From contig CANTFK010000978.1 of the NCBI GenBank assembly GCA_947646735.1, positions 248,001 through 312,000 on the forward strand: 64,000 nucleotides of DNA. The letters run 5' to 3'. The position numbers were made by a program, and so were the translations under genes. The DNA comes from Peronospora farinosa. Its lineage: Eukaryota; Oomycota; Peronosporomycetes; Peronosporales; Peronosporaceae. The notes below the pieces were generated by a model. The model made no database searches, was not told the origin of the DNA, and saw only the letters and a list, made by a program, of their open reading frames with translations. Positions 32,618 through 45,898 of the stretch are shown here, piece by piece. Every line of letters starts with the position of its first letter. Position 1 is the stretch's first letter.

Positions 32618-33856
32618 ATGTATGGAGATGCCGTCCACCCAGGGACAAGTCAAGGCCAATCCCAACACCTGATGTCAAGCGTCCAAAGGGAAGCAGCTCC
32701 GTTGTCCCCAGGATCGTCCTCGACTGGATCGGTCACTAGGATGCCCCTAGGCCCTACTGGAGCGGCGCTGCTCCAGGCCCGAGCGCGCAGCTCGGAGAAG
32801 GAACCACGTGGTCTCGAAACGGCGACGCGTGACAAGATTGAAAATCATTCCGGTTTTCAACCAATGGAATTCAGCGAGAGAAAAAATTGGAATTTGCTCT
32901 GCCACGTGACGAAGATGCTGGGGCGGAAGGGCCTACCTTCCCGTTAGGTGATCTGCAGACCCTCTTTGACGCGGCGATGGCAAGTTTTTGAATGAACGTC
33001 AAGTGCCGCGGGCACAGTGTAGCAGGAGGAAGACCAGAGGCGCAAAGGATGACCGCTCACCATGACCAGCATCCAGGCATACAAATGCCAAGAGGTCACA
33101 CGTTGACCGACGTCGACATGGAATCCGTAGGTTCCTGTGAGTTCGACCCGGACAACATGGATTTAAGGGGACCTTAGTCGATGATGGCTAACGCAGCACT
33201 GGGACAAATACCAAATATGGTCCCTCGCATCAAACTCTCAGCGACCTCGGAACTCAAAGAATTTCATGGAAGAGACCAAGACGAAGGCAGGGCGTGCAGC
33301 TGGGTATTGATGGTCACGACAGCATTTATAAGAGACCACGCGCCAGATGACAAACGATGTCTTGTTTTTGGAGGGTTGCTGACTGGACCGGCACAGAATT
33401 GGTACCGTCAACTGGGTCGCTCAGTCCGAAAAAACTAGAAAGGCCTTATCAAAAGTTTATGATTCGGTTCTGTGGCACCGGGGTACCTAGTACTACCATG
33501 CGAAGAAAAGGTTGGAAGAGACCCCGCTGGATTATCTGTACCGCCTGAATGTGCTTGGACTCAGGGCGAAGATGAAGATGAAGGATGGGTCGCCCAAGGT
33601 TCAGAAGGACCATCTCGATCACTACATTTTGACGGTGGACGACCCGGAGCTAGCGAACAAGTTGACTATGTTGCTTCTGGAGAATGTAGAAGAATTGGAG
33701 GGAGTATTGACAGCATGTCAGCGGACGAAGGCACGACGAGGCAAGATGTTGTTTGGATCAAACAAGTTTCGTCAGAATGCACCTGCACTACCAGACAGGC
33801 CAAGAAATTTGAACCACCGCTCTATACATGCAGTGCGGGCGTCCCTGGAAGACTAA
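32618..33856 (+). pseudogene. gag: gag of element C
   Basis: N-terminal leader (32618-32947) then the Gag core at 33181-33438 (LKEFHGRDQDEGRACSW and GPAQNWYRQLGRS), a frameshift, and the rest at 33512-33856 (TPLDYLYRLNVLGLRAKM, DHLDHYILTVDDPELANKL). This is the Gag type in which a conserved WYRQL segment follows LLTGPA. Stops separate the leader from the core. No zinc knuckle was seen. Confidence 0.75.
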
Positions 33857-34425
33857 CGCTCTGAAGACTGAAGCTCAGACCTTTCGGAGAACGAAGGAGA
33901 TCTAAGGCGAGTTTACCTTATGGAGAAAGAAGCAGAAAGTTACATAGGCGTGATTCTTTAAAAAAAACGACCAGGGAGGCCGACAAACACCACCAGGCAG
34001 TGGACCAGCGACCCGGCCCGTCGTCAGCGGTTCCAAATACGAAATGTGCTTATTTCGGGTCCAAGAAACATGGAGATCTGAATTGGTGAAAACGATTGAC
34101 CTGCGACCGCTGTTGAGAAAAGGGTCACCCATCTGATCGATGCCTGTTTGTATGCCGGGGTTGTGGAGAGATTCATGAGATTTGGAAGTGCCAGATGGAG
34201 GAGTTCTACAAATTGTTCCGTCAATGGTATAACCCAGCCAAGCATGCAGAGATGTTCCCGGAGAAACTCGAGAAGATGGCAAATTAGGACGCTCGCCAGG
34301 TTTTGAATCTGGTACGAGTCGAGCGTTCTAATTGTTGTATCTTTGCATATGTGTAAAAGCAGCCCAAGGAGGATACAGGTATTCCGGTCAAGATTGGAAA
34401 TATATCGAAGATTGGAAGTCACCCT

Positions 34426-37400
34426 TTGGTCCATATTGCTTCTTTGAATGAACCTAATAGTTTTGTTCGAGAAAATGCAGTATGGAGTTGGGCTTATTGC
34501 CAGGCGAGTCTAGGGGGTACTGGAAATACCACGCCCCTACTAAATGTTTCAGGCAAGCGAAAGCCTCTGGAAAGGTCCACAACGACCATGCAAATTTGTT
34601 GTTCGATACTGGTGCCGAGATATCCATTCTGGATATCGCCTGTGCTCGTAAGGTAGGCTGCCAAATTGATGAAAGTGAACGACAAGAATGTATTGGTATT
34701 GGGGAGGCCGTATACACCACGGAGGGACGCTATCGCATCAAGGTCACTCAGAATGGGAACTTGGTGTACATCTTTAAGGTGTGGGTAGGCCCTATGGTAG
34801 GCCAAGATGCAATTTTGGGGATGGGCTTCATGGTCTCAGCCGGTATCCGGTTAGACTTGGCTGACGGAACTCCTTGCCTCCTCGATGAAGTCAGGGTACA
34901 GTTGACCGGGCGAAGGACGCTTTACAATACTCGAGTATCGGATGTGAAATTGGGTCGGTATGTACAGATATTCCCTGGAGGATGTACGTAAGTGCCTCTC
35001 AAAAGGTCGACCTCAGAACAGTGGAAATTGTGGGTCACGAGAGGCGAACGATGGGTGACCACCATGATACAAGGGATAGGACGTCGACCGATTTTGAAGA
35101 TAACCAATGTCAGCCCTCGCCCCTTAACATTACACGAAGATACCAAGATAGGTATGTGGTTGACTAGAAATCAAGTATTGAGAAACGCCAGAGTTTGTCT
35201 CGGCGGGCTCTCGAAGATATTCGGAATGGCTAAATCTGGCCTACGAATCTACCACTGACCAAGTCGACCATCACGTCGACCCAACAGAAAAGGAAGAGGG
35301 GCCACTAGAGGAGAGACCAGAGCATAAGACTCCGTAACATATATTACAGCGAACAGCGTCCCCAGCCTCAATGATGAATATGACGCACCAACCGGTACAC
35401 GACGGAAAAGAACAACCGTGCAAAGAGAACGCTAATCTGCAGGATGGGACTGCTAAAGAACGGAGCGTATCTAAAGAAGACATCACCACCAATGAGAAGG
35501 AAGCCAAATTGGTAGACTTGTTACAGGCAGGTGACCAGGTTTGTTCTTTCGAGATTGGGGAACTTTGGGCCGAGGACATAAAACAAGGATGGGCGGTCAT
35601 ACCGGAAATGGACCCCTCATCCGAAGGCATTGATTTAGAAGATATACAGATTCCTGATCCAGATGGGAACACTCCTGAAGAGGTGGACCGGTTGCGACAA
35701 ATAATATGGAAGAAACGACATCTGCTGATGGGCAAAGGTAACGCCTTACCCACGGCCGCCCGAGGAGCGATATGCGATATCGATGTGGGGAACGCAAGAC
35801 CGATCGCGTAACGCGTACGGAAGGTGGCCCCTCAATTCAGAGAGAAGCTAGCCGACCTGATCAAGGGACTGTTATCGGCAAAGATCATTCAGCCTTCCAC
35901 CTCGCCATGGGCCAGCCCAATTGTAATATTCGTGAAGAAGAATGGGGTCGATATTCGATTGTGTATCGACTATCGGTTGGTGAATGATCTCACCCAGCTC
36001 ATGGTATACCCTATGCCGTTGATTAACGAATTACTGTAGGACCTGGACGGAGCTTTGTGGTACTGTTCTCTTGACATGGAAAGTGGTTTTTGGATCGTCA
36101 GTATGCCGAAAGGGCGAGACTAATCTCAGCGTTCGTTACGCCACTGGGATTATTTAAATGGCTTTATCGCCTTTTGAGCTTAAGAATGCGCCTCAGATAA
36201 TGCTGGATAATGCGATATATGGTTTCTTACGGATTTCTCCAGGAACTGCCCCACAGGAAGCAGAGGATTTGTTTTCAGTAATGAATCCAGATGCAAATAT
36301 GGGTCTTTCTATATTGAGTCGACGGTCATACATTGACAATATACGTGTTCCTGCCGAATCGCCGAATGGGTTAGAACTTATTATGCCAGAAAGTGGAGCG
36401 GCTGCTAGACGTGTGTGACTATTGGAATTTGTCGGTCAGAGCCGTCAAGAGCACGTGGGGGTGTCGGAAGGTCGAGTATCTTGGACATCGGGTGTCCAAA
36501 AAGTGACTAGAGGCCCACCCAAAGGACCTTCAGTCTTTGGTCGACCTACCTCTACCGACAACGCTGAAGGATATGCAATCCTTTCTAGGAAGCCTAAATA
36601 ACTACAGCAGATATATCGAAGATTATGCCGTATACGCGTTGATCCTCTTTGAACTGAGAGAGGTGGATTTTCACGCGTGGAGGTGCAAATTGTAGGCTAA
36701 CGATGGAGTAACGGCCAAGGAAGAAGACGACGAAAAATAGTCGAAGGTACAAGTAGCGTTGCACATGCTCAAGAACAAGATTGCTACGGCGCCCATTCTA
36801 CGACATTTCAACCCAGCTAGAGAGGCAGTTATTATTGTCTACGCAAGTGATTGGGCCATCTCGGAGTCATTGGTGTAGAATTACGACGGCTTGTATATGC
36901 CGGTAATGTTCACGAGTCAAATTCTCCAGTCAATCGAATTGAACTATAGCACGCTTGAAAAGCAAGTGCTGGCGTTGTTACGAATATTGGAGACTTGCTT
37001 CACGATTTTGGTCACCCAACCCCTTAAGGTTCTGACGAGGCACTCTACACTAGCCTGGCTAGTGAAGTCTTCGGGGTTGCAAGGTCGCCTGGGGAAATTG
37101 GGCCGCTCTCTTGTCCCAGTGGACTTTGGAGATTGTGAAATGCAAGAAAGGCGAGGACCAGGTACTGGGAGCGTTAGCAGCCAGCATCACGCCTCTAGCG
37201 AATGTGGACTCCATTCTGTCGTCAATTGCTCCCAAGAAGCAAGTGGTCGACCTACCGACGCCCACAGTGGAACCAAACGAAGAACTGTATGTGATAAGTT
37301 TCGATGGGTCGGCCCGGGTGAAACAAGGGGGAGGTGCTTGCAGCGCTATTGTGTGGAGACTCCCTGCATGGACTATAGTCGCAGCTGTATCAAAATATCT

Positions 37401-39421
37401 CGACAAGTCTACAGTGAATGAAGCTGAATATGAGGGCATGTTACTGGGTTTTGACCTGTTGGGGCCAATAAAGCGACGGCGGTTGATTATTTGTGGAGAC
37501 TCCAATCTGGTTATAAGACAGATGCGTAGAGAGATTGAATGCAAAGCTTCAGGTTTATCCCCGTTACGGGCCAAGGCGTTAAGTAAGATCCAGTCGTGGA
37601 CCTCCCATGCAGTCTTACATGTAAAACGAGACTGGAATCAGAGCGCAGACCAGTTGGACAGTGCGGCTTTACATCAGCAGCAAGGGGTGGAATCAATACC
37701 GAGAGGAGAGCGGTCAGGTCTAGAAGCAATCAATCGCTGCCAGAGGTGTTGGTCCCTAGAGACCGGGGTCAGTCGGTCAAGGTATCCGCGTTGACGAGGC
37801 CACGGTGCCCCGTCAGCGTATCCAGAGAAGTTATGCAAGAAGATAAGATACAACAACTCCGGGTGGACCGGATCCGAGATTCGCAAGAAGAAGAGAGCTG
37901 GGAACGAGAGTTGAAAGCATATTTGAAGGGAGACTAGAAATACTTGTCAGTGGAATCGGCTTGAACTTACAGCAAAACGTCTGTAGACTACGAGATAAGT
38001 GAAGAAGGACTGCTAGTTTACTGCCCCGGCCAGAGAATCAAGGGAGACTACCAAGATATAACTGCCAGATTGGTGATACCCGAGAGTCTCCAGGCCGACG
38101 TTCTTCATCACTATCATACGAGTTTGGAAGGCGGCCATCAGGGAATCGGGCGTACCTATCATCGGATCTGCCGATATTGTCATTGGAGGGGTCTGTTCCG
38201 GAGTGTTCAAATATGTGGGTCAGTGCATGGATTGTGAGACTGGGAAAGGGAGGCCTACTTAATCAGGGAAATCTCCGGGAAAGTTGAAGCGACATACCCT
38301 TTACAAATCATCGCGTTGGACCACATACCCTCTCTCCCCAGGTCGTATGAAGAAAACACGGATGGGTCAACCTGTTCACGGGCTATGTGATGGCTAACCT
38401 AGTGCGTCACGGACAGCCCAGACAGTAGCTGAGGGATATGAAGAATGTGTTTTTCGCCGTTTTGGCGCCAGTGAGACGATTCGTCACAATCGAAGCCGGT
38501 GTTTATGTCGGACTTCTTCCGAGCGTTCGGTCGCATGGAGGGTCAACGTCTGAGAGCGATTATGGCCTACCGACCTCAAGCAAACGGCAATGCGGAAAGA
38601 ATGGTACAGATTTCAACGATATCGATTGAGATGTACGTGGCCGACGTGGGACAGCAAGACTAAAATGAGTACGCGGAACGTTTATCGTTCGCATTAAACA
38701 CGGCTCAAGACAGAGTGCAGGAGGAAACACCGTTCTATCTAGTCCATGGATGGGATGCTAGGACCACTCATGAGACTATGTTACCGGTGGTAAACACTCG
38801 ACGTCGAGAATAAGGACCTCGGAGATGGAGATATCGGATTCAGAGTCACTATCAGCGAGCGAGAGGCCAAGTCAACGAGAACCTACGGTCGGCTCGTCAG
38901 GCTCGGGTGCAAGCGAAAAATTAAGGGATGGTCGGCCACGAAATTCAGCCAATTTCCCGGGTATGGCTATACTTAGACCGGGTGAAAGAAGGGTATGCCA
39001 AGAAATTGGCCCACCTCTGGCACGGACCGTTCCGAGTCCAGTAATTAGTCGGAGATCATGCAGTACGTTTGGAACTACGAGGTACATGATACAGACTATT
39101 CTTAATCGTGCACATCTCCAAGATCAAGCCCGTCAGAGAGTTCCTCACTCGACCTAGCAGGAAGCTGGAAGTAGACAGAGCAGATCGAGTTGACTTCGAC
39201 GAATGTCTGTGACCAGAAAATAGCTGGGTGCGGGAATTGGAAGAAAGGGAGTATAAGGTCGAAGAAATTTTGGAGAGTCGTACAGGTACGAAAACGCGGT
39301 ATGGACGGCAACATAGAGGATGTTTCGTGCAATGAAAGGGACACCCTGACCCGTTGTGGTGGACGATGTGAATCTGAATTGCGGAGCTTTACTCCGGGAC
39401 TTCGAGCGCAAGAAGACACTT
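34426..39421 (+). pseudogene. pol: pol of element C with two RNase H domains
   Basis: Protease FDTGAEISILDIACA is in the ORF 34482-34991. RT N-terminal part is at 35824-36039 (KIIQPSTSPWASPIVIFVKK, LCIDYRLVNDLTQ), then broken to about 36600. The RNase H tail is at 36891-37090 (IELNYSTLEKQVLALLRIL). A second RNase H-like domain lies at about 37285-37680. The integrase finger starts near 38100 (HHYHTSLEGGHQGIGRTYH ... CMDCETGKGRP after a frameshift), with core end MAYRPQANGNAERMVQ at about 38560, a barrel and a tail VEEILESRTGTKTRYGRQ at 39270. Many stops; non-functional. Confidence 0.8.
37285..37680 (+). other. Second (cellular/archaeal-like) RNase H domain in element C pol
   Basis: Reads ISFDGSARVKQGGGACSAIV, NEAEYEGMLLGFDLL, CGDSNLVIRQM and HVKRDWNQSADQLDSAAL: the D-E-D-D order of type I RNase H of the archaeal/plant-domain kind, placed after the ordinary retroviral-type RNase H and before integrase. 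Acquisition of such a domain by some oomycete and plant gypsy elements is known from the literature. Confidence 0.75.
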
Positions 39422-39896
39422 GAGAACTAGCGTAGTGTACCAAGATCCTTGAAAGGCAGACCATGTTCTCCTATTGAGAGATTTGGGTCCTTCATTGGTA
39501 GACCTGGTCCCTCAGTAGTAGACTCGGTCCCTCACTGGTGGACCTGGGTTTCCTATGGGAGGACCTTGACCTTTCACGAGTCCGATGTATAGAAGAATGA
39601 AGAACGAAGAAGAAAGACTGACAAGATCACCTGGAAACAGAGGAAAGTATGGCAAAGGAGATGGAAGATGGACATACGCACAAAAAACAGAGTCGAAGAG
39701 AACGAGTGTTCGTGTTCAAAGGATACCTAAGAGGGCGGACTAAATCTACCCTTGAGGCGAGGGACCAAAGTTCCAGGATGAGGCACCGAAGACAACCGAT
39801 ATTGGGTGAGCCACGGCCACGCGGAATCAGACACCTGAAGGTCCTCTATCAGTTCGATTGTATCTGATCCCTCCTCACGACCAGGTGACTAGTAAA

Positions 39897-41571
39897 CTAC
39901 ACGGCGGGTTGAGGAAGATGTCGGAAGAAGGGTTCCAGGAAAATGTCGAGACCGTATCGGCTCTTACTCATTTCAACGAAGATAAAGTCGGTCACCTCCC
40001 GCCGCGCTCGATTTGCCCGACTCCAACGCTTCTTTCGCGCGTTGTAATATGACGCAAGAAAGGAAAAAGTTCGCTCGCGCTTAGTCCTTGGAGATCCACA
40101 GGCAGTGGGTCGCCTCCCAGAGCGCTTGGCTATGCTCTTCGTCAAACCGTGTGTAGACCGCCGCTAACTGGGCAAACTAGCCGACAGGCCGGAAGGAAAC
40201 GGGTGGAATCGGAACACGGGCTGCTACCCAAGGCTCAGCAGCCAGCAGTTTCTGGATCATCGAGGGGATCACCAGTGACTTCTTCCACTTGGGAGGGCGG
40301 TCAAGGTTTTGTCCGGTGGACCGAAGCACCCCCAAGGTAGACCAAATTGTCGACCAAGTCTTTTGGAGACATTGTCACAATGCACCAAGAATTGACAAGG
40401 TTTACCGGCCTAGGTGCCACATCCGCGGCAGAGAAGGGCTTCAGCTGCATGTATGTATCCAGGGATGATGGCATCCTTGGGGAGAGAACAAGAGTCGGTC
40501 GTGAGGAGCGGATTGTCGTCCGCAACCGTGGAAGCGTCATTTTCCTTCCCTGCGGTCGACTCAGTCTCCGAGTCAGAAGTCCCGAACATCGCTCGTTTCA
40601 GTGAGAGGCCTGAAGTCGAGGTGGTCCTTTGGGAAGAAGTAGGCGTCGGCGGAAGACTTAAGGAACTTTTAATAGTGGGGCGTCGACCAGAGGAATGAGA
40701 CTTGGCCAGGGCCGCCCGAAGCGTCTCGCTGTCGTCGCCGAGATCGTCTTCCAAAGACTCCAGCATGACAGGAGAGCGGCTGCCAGAGACTCCCGACAGC
40801 GTTATCGCGGATGTGTCGGATCTCAAAGACTTGGTAAATTTGGCAGGCACGCGGAATGACTTTCGCCTGGATCGTTAACCGCAATCTTTCGCCGGATTCG
40901 AAGGTGGACATACGGACGGGGGCGAGACCGCCGAAGAAGGAGTTGGTCCCGAAGGCTTACCATCGGAAAAGTCGGCGTGGTCGAGCTCCGCTGCGAGAAG
41001 AGAGTAACCGATCCGACTGTTGTCGATCTTCCATCTTAGGGGGTCCACCAGTGCCGTCTCGCGCTGTAGGGCTTCGCGAAGCTGAACTACCAGCCGGGAG
41101 TTGTCGCGTAGCGCCTCTTCCAGACGCTCACACTGGGCGGACAATAAGGTGGCGGAAGGGAGGACGACACTTAGTCGACCTTCGCAGTCCTCTATAAGGC
41201 GAGATTGCGCGTCCACGTTAACTTGAAGTTACTGCAGAGCTACGCGCACGTCGACTGGCGCGGAAGACGGATTGTCGGACATGGAGACCGTAGTGGCAGA
41301 AGTATCGGCCGACTTGGCAGGAGGCAAAGCGGTGAAGACAGGAAAGCTATCAACGGCGACAGTTTCGGCAGAGCTCAAAGGTGAAGAGACTGGACCGTAG
41401 AGGTCGACCAAGGAATGGAGGGTCAACCGAAGGCTCGGGGACGACCGAGGGCGGCTCTTAAAACATTGGGTCAGAACCAGGGAAAGACATTGCTGAAACG
41501 ACACAAGTTAGAAATGGAAGACCAATAAAGGGCAAAGTGAAGGACTCACGTGACGGAAGAGGTGAAGACAT
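39897..41571 (-). pseudogene. aORF-F, coiled-coil gene antisense to gypsy pol (right copy)
   Basis: Mirror of 28467-30149. Pol of element C ends at about 39421 on plus and this gene is read toward it on minus, giving pol / antisense gene / LTR order. The first intron (GTGAGT ... TTTCAG) is kept. An 11-bp deletion near 41400 shifts frame after VDPP, and the second intron has lost its GGCAG acceptor. The central part near 40480-40560 is more diverged from the left copy than the rest. Confidence 0.6.
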
Positions 41572-41960
41572 GCGCGTGCTCTAACGCTGTACGGCTGAGC
41601 AAATGCAGGGGGCGTCTGTGGTGAAGTGCTTGTTTTGCGATATGAAGACCCCAAAATCCAGTTGGATTCGGAGTATAGACTGCGTGTCAGGGAAAAGAGA
41701 ACAGAGAGACAGGGGCTTTGAGGTGAAGCGACCGTTGGCGGAGAACAATCTGCAGGACCCCACAAAAGAAAATCAGTATTAGGGTACTGGTTTACCGGTA
41801 CCCAAGGGGGTTGAACAGGGTCCTTCATTGTTCGACTCGGTCCCTCGTTGGTAGACCTTAGTCTCCGTCGGTCGACCTCGGCCCCTCGGGGTTCAGCCAC
41901 TCCTGACCATTTAACACAAGGATCAGACCAGTCGACGCAAGGAATCAGATCTTCAGACAA

Positions 41961-42586
41961 GGATAGGAGTAAAGGAGTTAAAAGGATAGGACTATATTAA
42001 ATACTACTCAATTTGCGATCTACGTGGCACGACTCCGTCACCCAAGAAGAACTTGCTCTAAGTTACTCACTGTTCCGGGAAAGGATATATTTTGGCCCCC
42101 CGTCGAAGACAGTTGTGTAGCGAAGTTCAAGGGCGAATAGAGCTCCAGGATATATTTGGCCTGTGAGCTCGCTCGAGTAGCAAAACCCCCATACCCGCTA
42201 TCGGAAGCGGTCTCCCTCACCTCACGGTCCGGGAGCATCGTAAAGGTCAGGTGGTTGATACCCCTGAAACAAGAAGGAAAAAGCCAGGGACAAAAAGCTC
42301 CCTGAAGAGTTTGGCTCTAAGCCCACTCTCGACAAGGTCGATCGTGTGGCCACTTACCGGCCCACCGAGTGAAGCATATTCACTCGAGCCCCCCGGCCTA
42401 CCTCCCTCAAGGCAGACATCTACATCATCACCAAGTCTTTCGAAGAGTGCAACCCGCCAGCCGACGGGTACACAAGGTGAGAGAAGGTCCATACGGCATC
42501 GGGGTACCTCCTCCGACAGTCAGCAGTCCGGCACAGTGAGTAGTTTGGGGTCTCATCATACAATTTTGAAAACCCACTTCACCACA
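41961..42586 (+). repeat. LTR of gypsy F type (right arm)
   Basis: Ends CACTTCACCACA at 42586; mirror of 27452-28077. Follows aORF-F on the plus strand, the position of a 3' LTR for the pol ending near 39421. The 5' end is not fixed. Confidence 0.5.
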
Positions 42587-42587
42587 T

Positions 42588-43394
42588 ACGGAGCAACAGA
42601 TCGACAAATTCAGATCGACCAATCCGGATCGATTATCGATTGAACAGTAACCTCGATCCGAACGGTGGATCGCGTTACATAACCAGTTACAAATCGATCC
42701 TTAACCTCGATCTGTAATCCAGATCGACGAGATCATGACGCTATCTGAGATGGGTCACATAACGAGACCTGATTTATCTGAAAGAAGGCGACACGTGGCA
42801 ATAGATCCTGGACTACAGATAGGCAAGATCATAGGTTTTGGTACTTTATTGGTTGACATTAAACAGAGTCCAATTTGCTTCTAAATACACGTGTCGACTT
42901 CTCTATTCCGGGCAGGATATTTGGCCTCCCGACGCCGAGAATATCGACTACAAGTGCACCCTGGATTGTTTTGACCAGGCGAAGAGATCTCAACACAACA
43001 ACTCAACTGCGATCGGACGCAGAAATAACAAGTAAGGGCAAGGCAAGCAAGTACAGGAAGGATCAAGTGGTCAGAAGGTTCTGCTCAAGTTGCCAGACAA
43101 TTCAAGCTTCGCCTTATTGAACTATTGGGATCTATTGGGAAGATCAACAAACAAGTACTCGGTCGATCGTGTGAAAATTTCCACAAGATCACCAAACCCC
43201 CTATCCCTAACCCGACTAGGATCAACATCAACTCAAGTCCACCGAGAAGAGTGCAACCCGACCAACTGACGGGTACACAAGGTGAGGAAGGCTTTGCACA
43301 CGGAATCGGAGTACCCCCTCCGCAATTCGGTAGTCCGGGCGCCAGTGAAGAGTTAAAATCGCATCAGCAAATTTGTAAAACCCACTTCACCACA
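42588..43394 (+). repeat. LTR of gypsy E type (right arm)
   Basis: Ends CACTTCACCACA at 43394. From about 42798 it is nearly identical to the element C LTR. The upstream portion is GATC-rich. Mirror of 26644-27450. Confidence 0.6.
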
Positions 43395-44768
43395 CCAGAG
43401 AATCGGGCGTACATACCAGCGGATACAAAAACATTTTTTTTACAAAAGGACTACATCGAGGTCGTCGTTACTTGTGCGGACTGTAAATTCGCCAAGGGTG
43501 GATTAAGCTTGTGAGAAAAAACCTCAGAATATATATCCAAGCTACCTACTTATTCCGAGTTATCGCGATGGATTATATTCCATTCATGCTCAAGACATTC
43601 AAGGGCAATACGGAAGGCTGATTGGCGTGTACCTATTTACTTACTTGTAAATGCCAAGGATAGCCTGTCTAGGTCGGCTTCACCGTGGCAGAAGGATATG
43701 ACGACTGTGTATATCGTCGGTTGGAGCCAGTAAGGCATTCCGACACGACAGGGAACCTAATTTCATGTCAGATTTCTTTGGCGCATTCAACCGCACGATT
43801 GTACAGCAGCAGCGGTCCACAATGGCCTACCGGCCGCAGGCCAATATAACAGTGGAAAAGATGGTGCAGACAATCACCCGACCTATTAATATGGATGTGT
43901 CGGAGATGGACCAGAAAGATTTTGATGCGTATGCAGAAAGGCTTTCACTTGCGTTGTACACGACACAAAATCGGGTCCGAATAGAGAGTCCGTTCTACCT
44001 AGTGCACGGTTGAGATGCACAAAGCATCTTAAAATCCACTATACCATTAAGTAGTTTCAGACGGCGTGACTGGTACCCCCGCCGGAGGAGATATGGCGTG
44101 CAGCGATAGAATCGTCGGACAAAAGAACAAGTCAACAAATTATTGCGATCAGCGATGGAAGGTCGGGCCAGACCCACAATGAAGATGTAATTGAAAGCAA
44201 AAGTGAGGCATAATACCAAGTATGGTTGTACCTAGATCGGTTCAAGGAAAGCTAAGCCCGAAAATTGGCCCACCAATGGCATGGGCCATTCAGAGTACGG
44301 AAATGGTGGCTGACCATGTAGCTCACCTAGAAATTAGTGGGACAGGTTATCGCATTTACCCGTTGGTGCACCTTTCAAAGTTGAAGTTAGTCCGGCAATA
44401 TCCCGACAGACTGAATACGGTGCTGGTGGTTGAAGAAACGGATCCGGTAAATATTAATGTAGCCCTGTTGCCAAAGGACAGTTTGGCTGCAGAATGGGGA
44501 GAAAATGAGTAATAAGTAGAGAAAATTCTTGACAGTCGTTTGGGAAGGAAAACTCGGTATGGTCGTATTGAATGTGAACACCTGCTGCAGTGGAAGAATA
44601 CTCCGACCCCTCATGGGTAGATGAGGTGGACCTTTATTGCGGTGGACTACTTGAGGACTATGAACGCAGGAAAGTCACTAGGAATTGCTTTGGGGATTGA
44701 AAAGTCATGAGAACTATAGAGGAAAGTTCATCTTGGGAAGGACAAGATGATGCAAGAAGGGGGTAATA
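43394..44768 (+). pseudogene. Gypsy E remnant, right arm: integrase and C-terminal module
   Basis: Mirror of 25270-26644. Integrase finger end (43460-43514), core end MAYRPQANITVEKMVQTITR (43765-44013), barrel (44222-44512) and chromodomain-like tail from 44518, then a purine tract AAGAAGGGGGTAA at about 44755-44768. Gag to RNase H is deleted. Confidence 0.75.
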
Positions 44769-45669
44769 TTTGTTGTATGCACAGAAATTGGTCAAATTAT
44801 GTATTCGAGAAGTTCAGCAGAACAAGAAGAGTGGAGTATTTTAAAAACCTGCAGAGGACATTGGGGGGCCACCTTGGACATGGCCCAAAGAGGACAGATC
44901 GGGATTTCACTAGGGAGTTTTGAGATGAAATGGAATTATGAGCTTATGATAGATACGCGGAAATCTAGTAACGAACCTCAGGCGCTTTTGGGCGAAGAAA
45001 ACTTACCATAGAGACAGGGAACCTTTAAGGCGGGGTGTTCGTGGATTATCTTGTGATGCACGATACGCCAGGGTCGACATGATCCACCACCTACAACGCA
45101 TCCAATAGCCCCGCTTAAGAAACTCCCTGGTCGTCATGCGGGTACCAGAAGGACAGCTGACGTGAGGAGTAACTGAATGGAAAAAAGGAGTACAGCAGGA
45201 TGTTCAGGTCAGGTCGCAGTGATCTGCCACACCATCCCTTGCCGAACCTTCTTTAGCACACCTATCTTAGCCTTCGTCGTCTTAGTCCGCCGTTTATTTC
45301 TGGCGTTATAAAGCCAAACGAGGTACGTGCTGCTGGCGCAAAGGGCCACAGAAAAAGAAAGACATTGCCGGTCCTTCCACAGGCTCTGTAGTGATTCGTC
45401 TACGTAGTCCCCCCCTAGTGTTCAAGTTGCCAACACAGATTTGTAGATACACCATTCATGAACTTTAGTCTGGAATTGATTCATGGGAGATTTTTTGTGT
45501 GTGCAATTGTAGCCATGTTTAGACATTTCTTTCATTATGCAATTGTCTCCCCTTGTTCAGCTATAGTCCAAATGAAGGTCAAACCACAGTTGCACAAATC
45601 CATCGCGTACTTACAAGCGGAAGTCGCAGCAACTTGTGCCTAAGATAAGGATGAGAATATACTGGAACT
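44769..45669 (+). other. Non-coding remnant between gypsy E and copia LTR (right arm)
   Basis: Mirror of 24368-25269. Probably includes the E 3' LTR just after the purine tract. No gene seen. Confidence 0.4.
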
Positions 45670-45898
45670 TGTTGGCAAGTAAGCTTGCTGCAGTAGGAAG
45701 GCGATAAGATTCTGTATATTGATTGCTTTGTCTTTTTGTCTGCCTCTCTCCTAGCCACTCTTTCTCCAAAACACTCTGTGCTCCAACCATCTCGATATAG
45801 ATAGTCGATAGTCAACTTGTCTACTACCCACTTGCTCTGACCATCCATGATCAGATGACGGCTGGCGCTAATCGCAATCTTCAACCTCAACTCCAACA
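45670..45898 (-). repeat. 3' LTR of right copia element
   Basis: TGTTGG ... CCAACA, 229 bp, mirror of 24139-24367. Confidence 0.85.

Larger units (their letters stand above)
30960..39421 (+). mobile_element. Ty3/gypsy element C, in the spacer of the inverted repeat, degenerate
   Basis: LTR, primer binding site, gag, protease, RT, RNase H, a second RNase H-like domain, integrase and chromodomain-like tail, all on plus. Its pol end runs into the inner end of the right arm (39358), where aORF-F follows in antisense. No matching 3' LTR was found directly; the LTR nearest in sequence is the E-type LTR ending at 43394. Family and gene order differ from A, B and D. Confidence 0.85.

Noticed and set aside
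30716..39357. Inverted repeat as a pure sequencing or assembly artefact
   Set aside because: The arms differ by several indels and substitution clusters, which a read-level hairpin artefact would not give. A mis-assembly cannot be fully excluded without reads.
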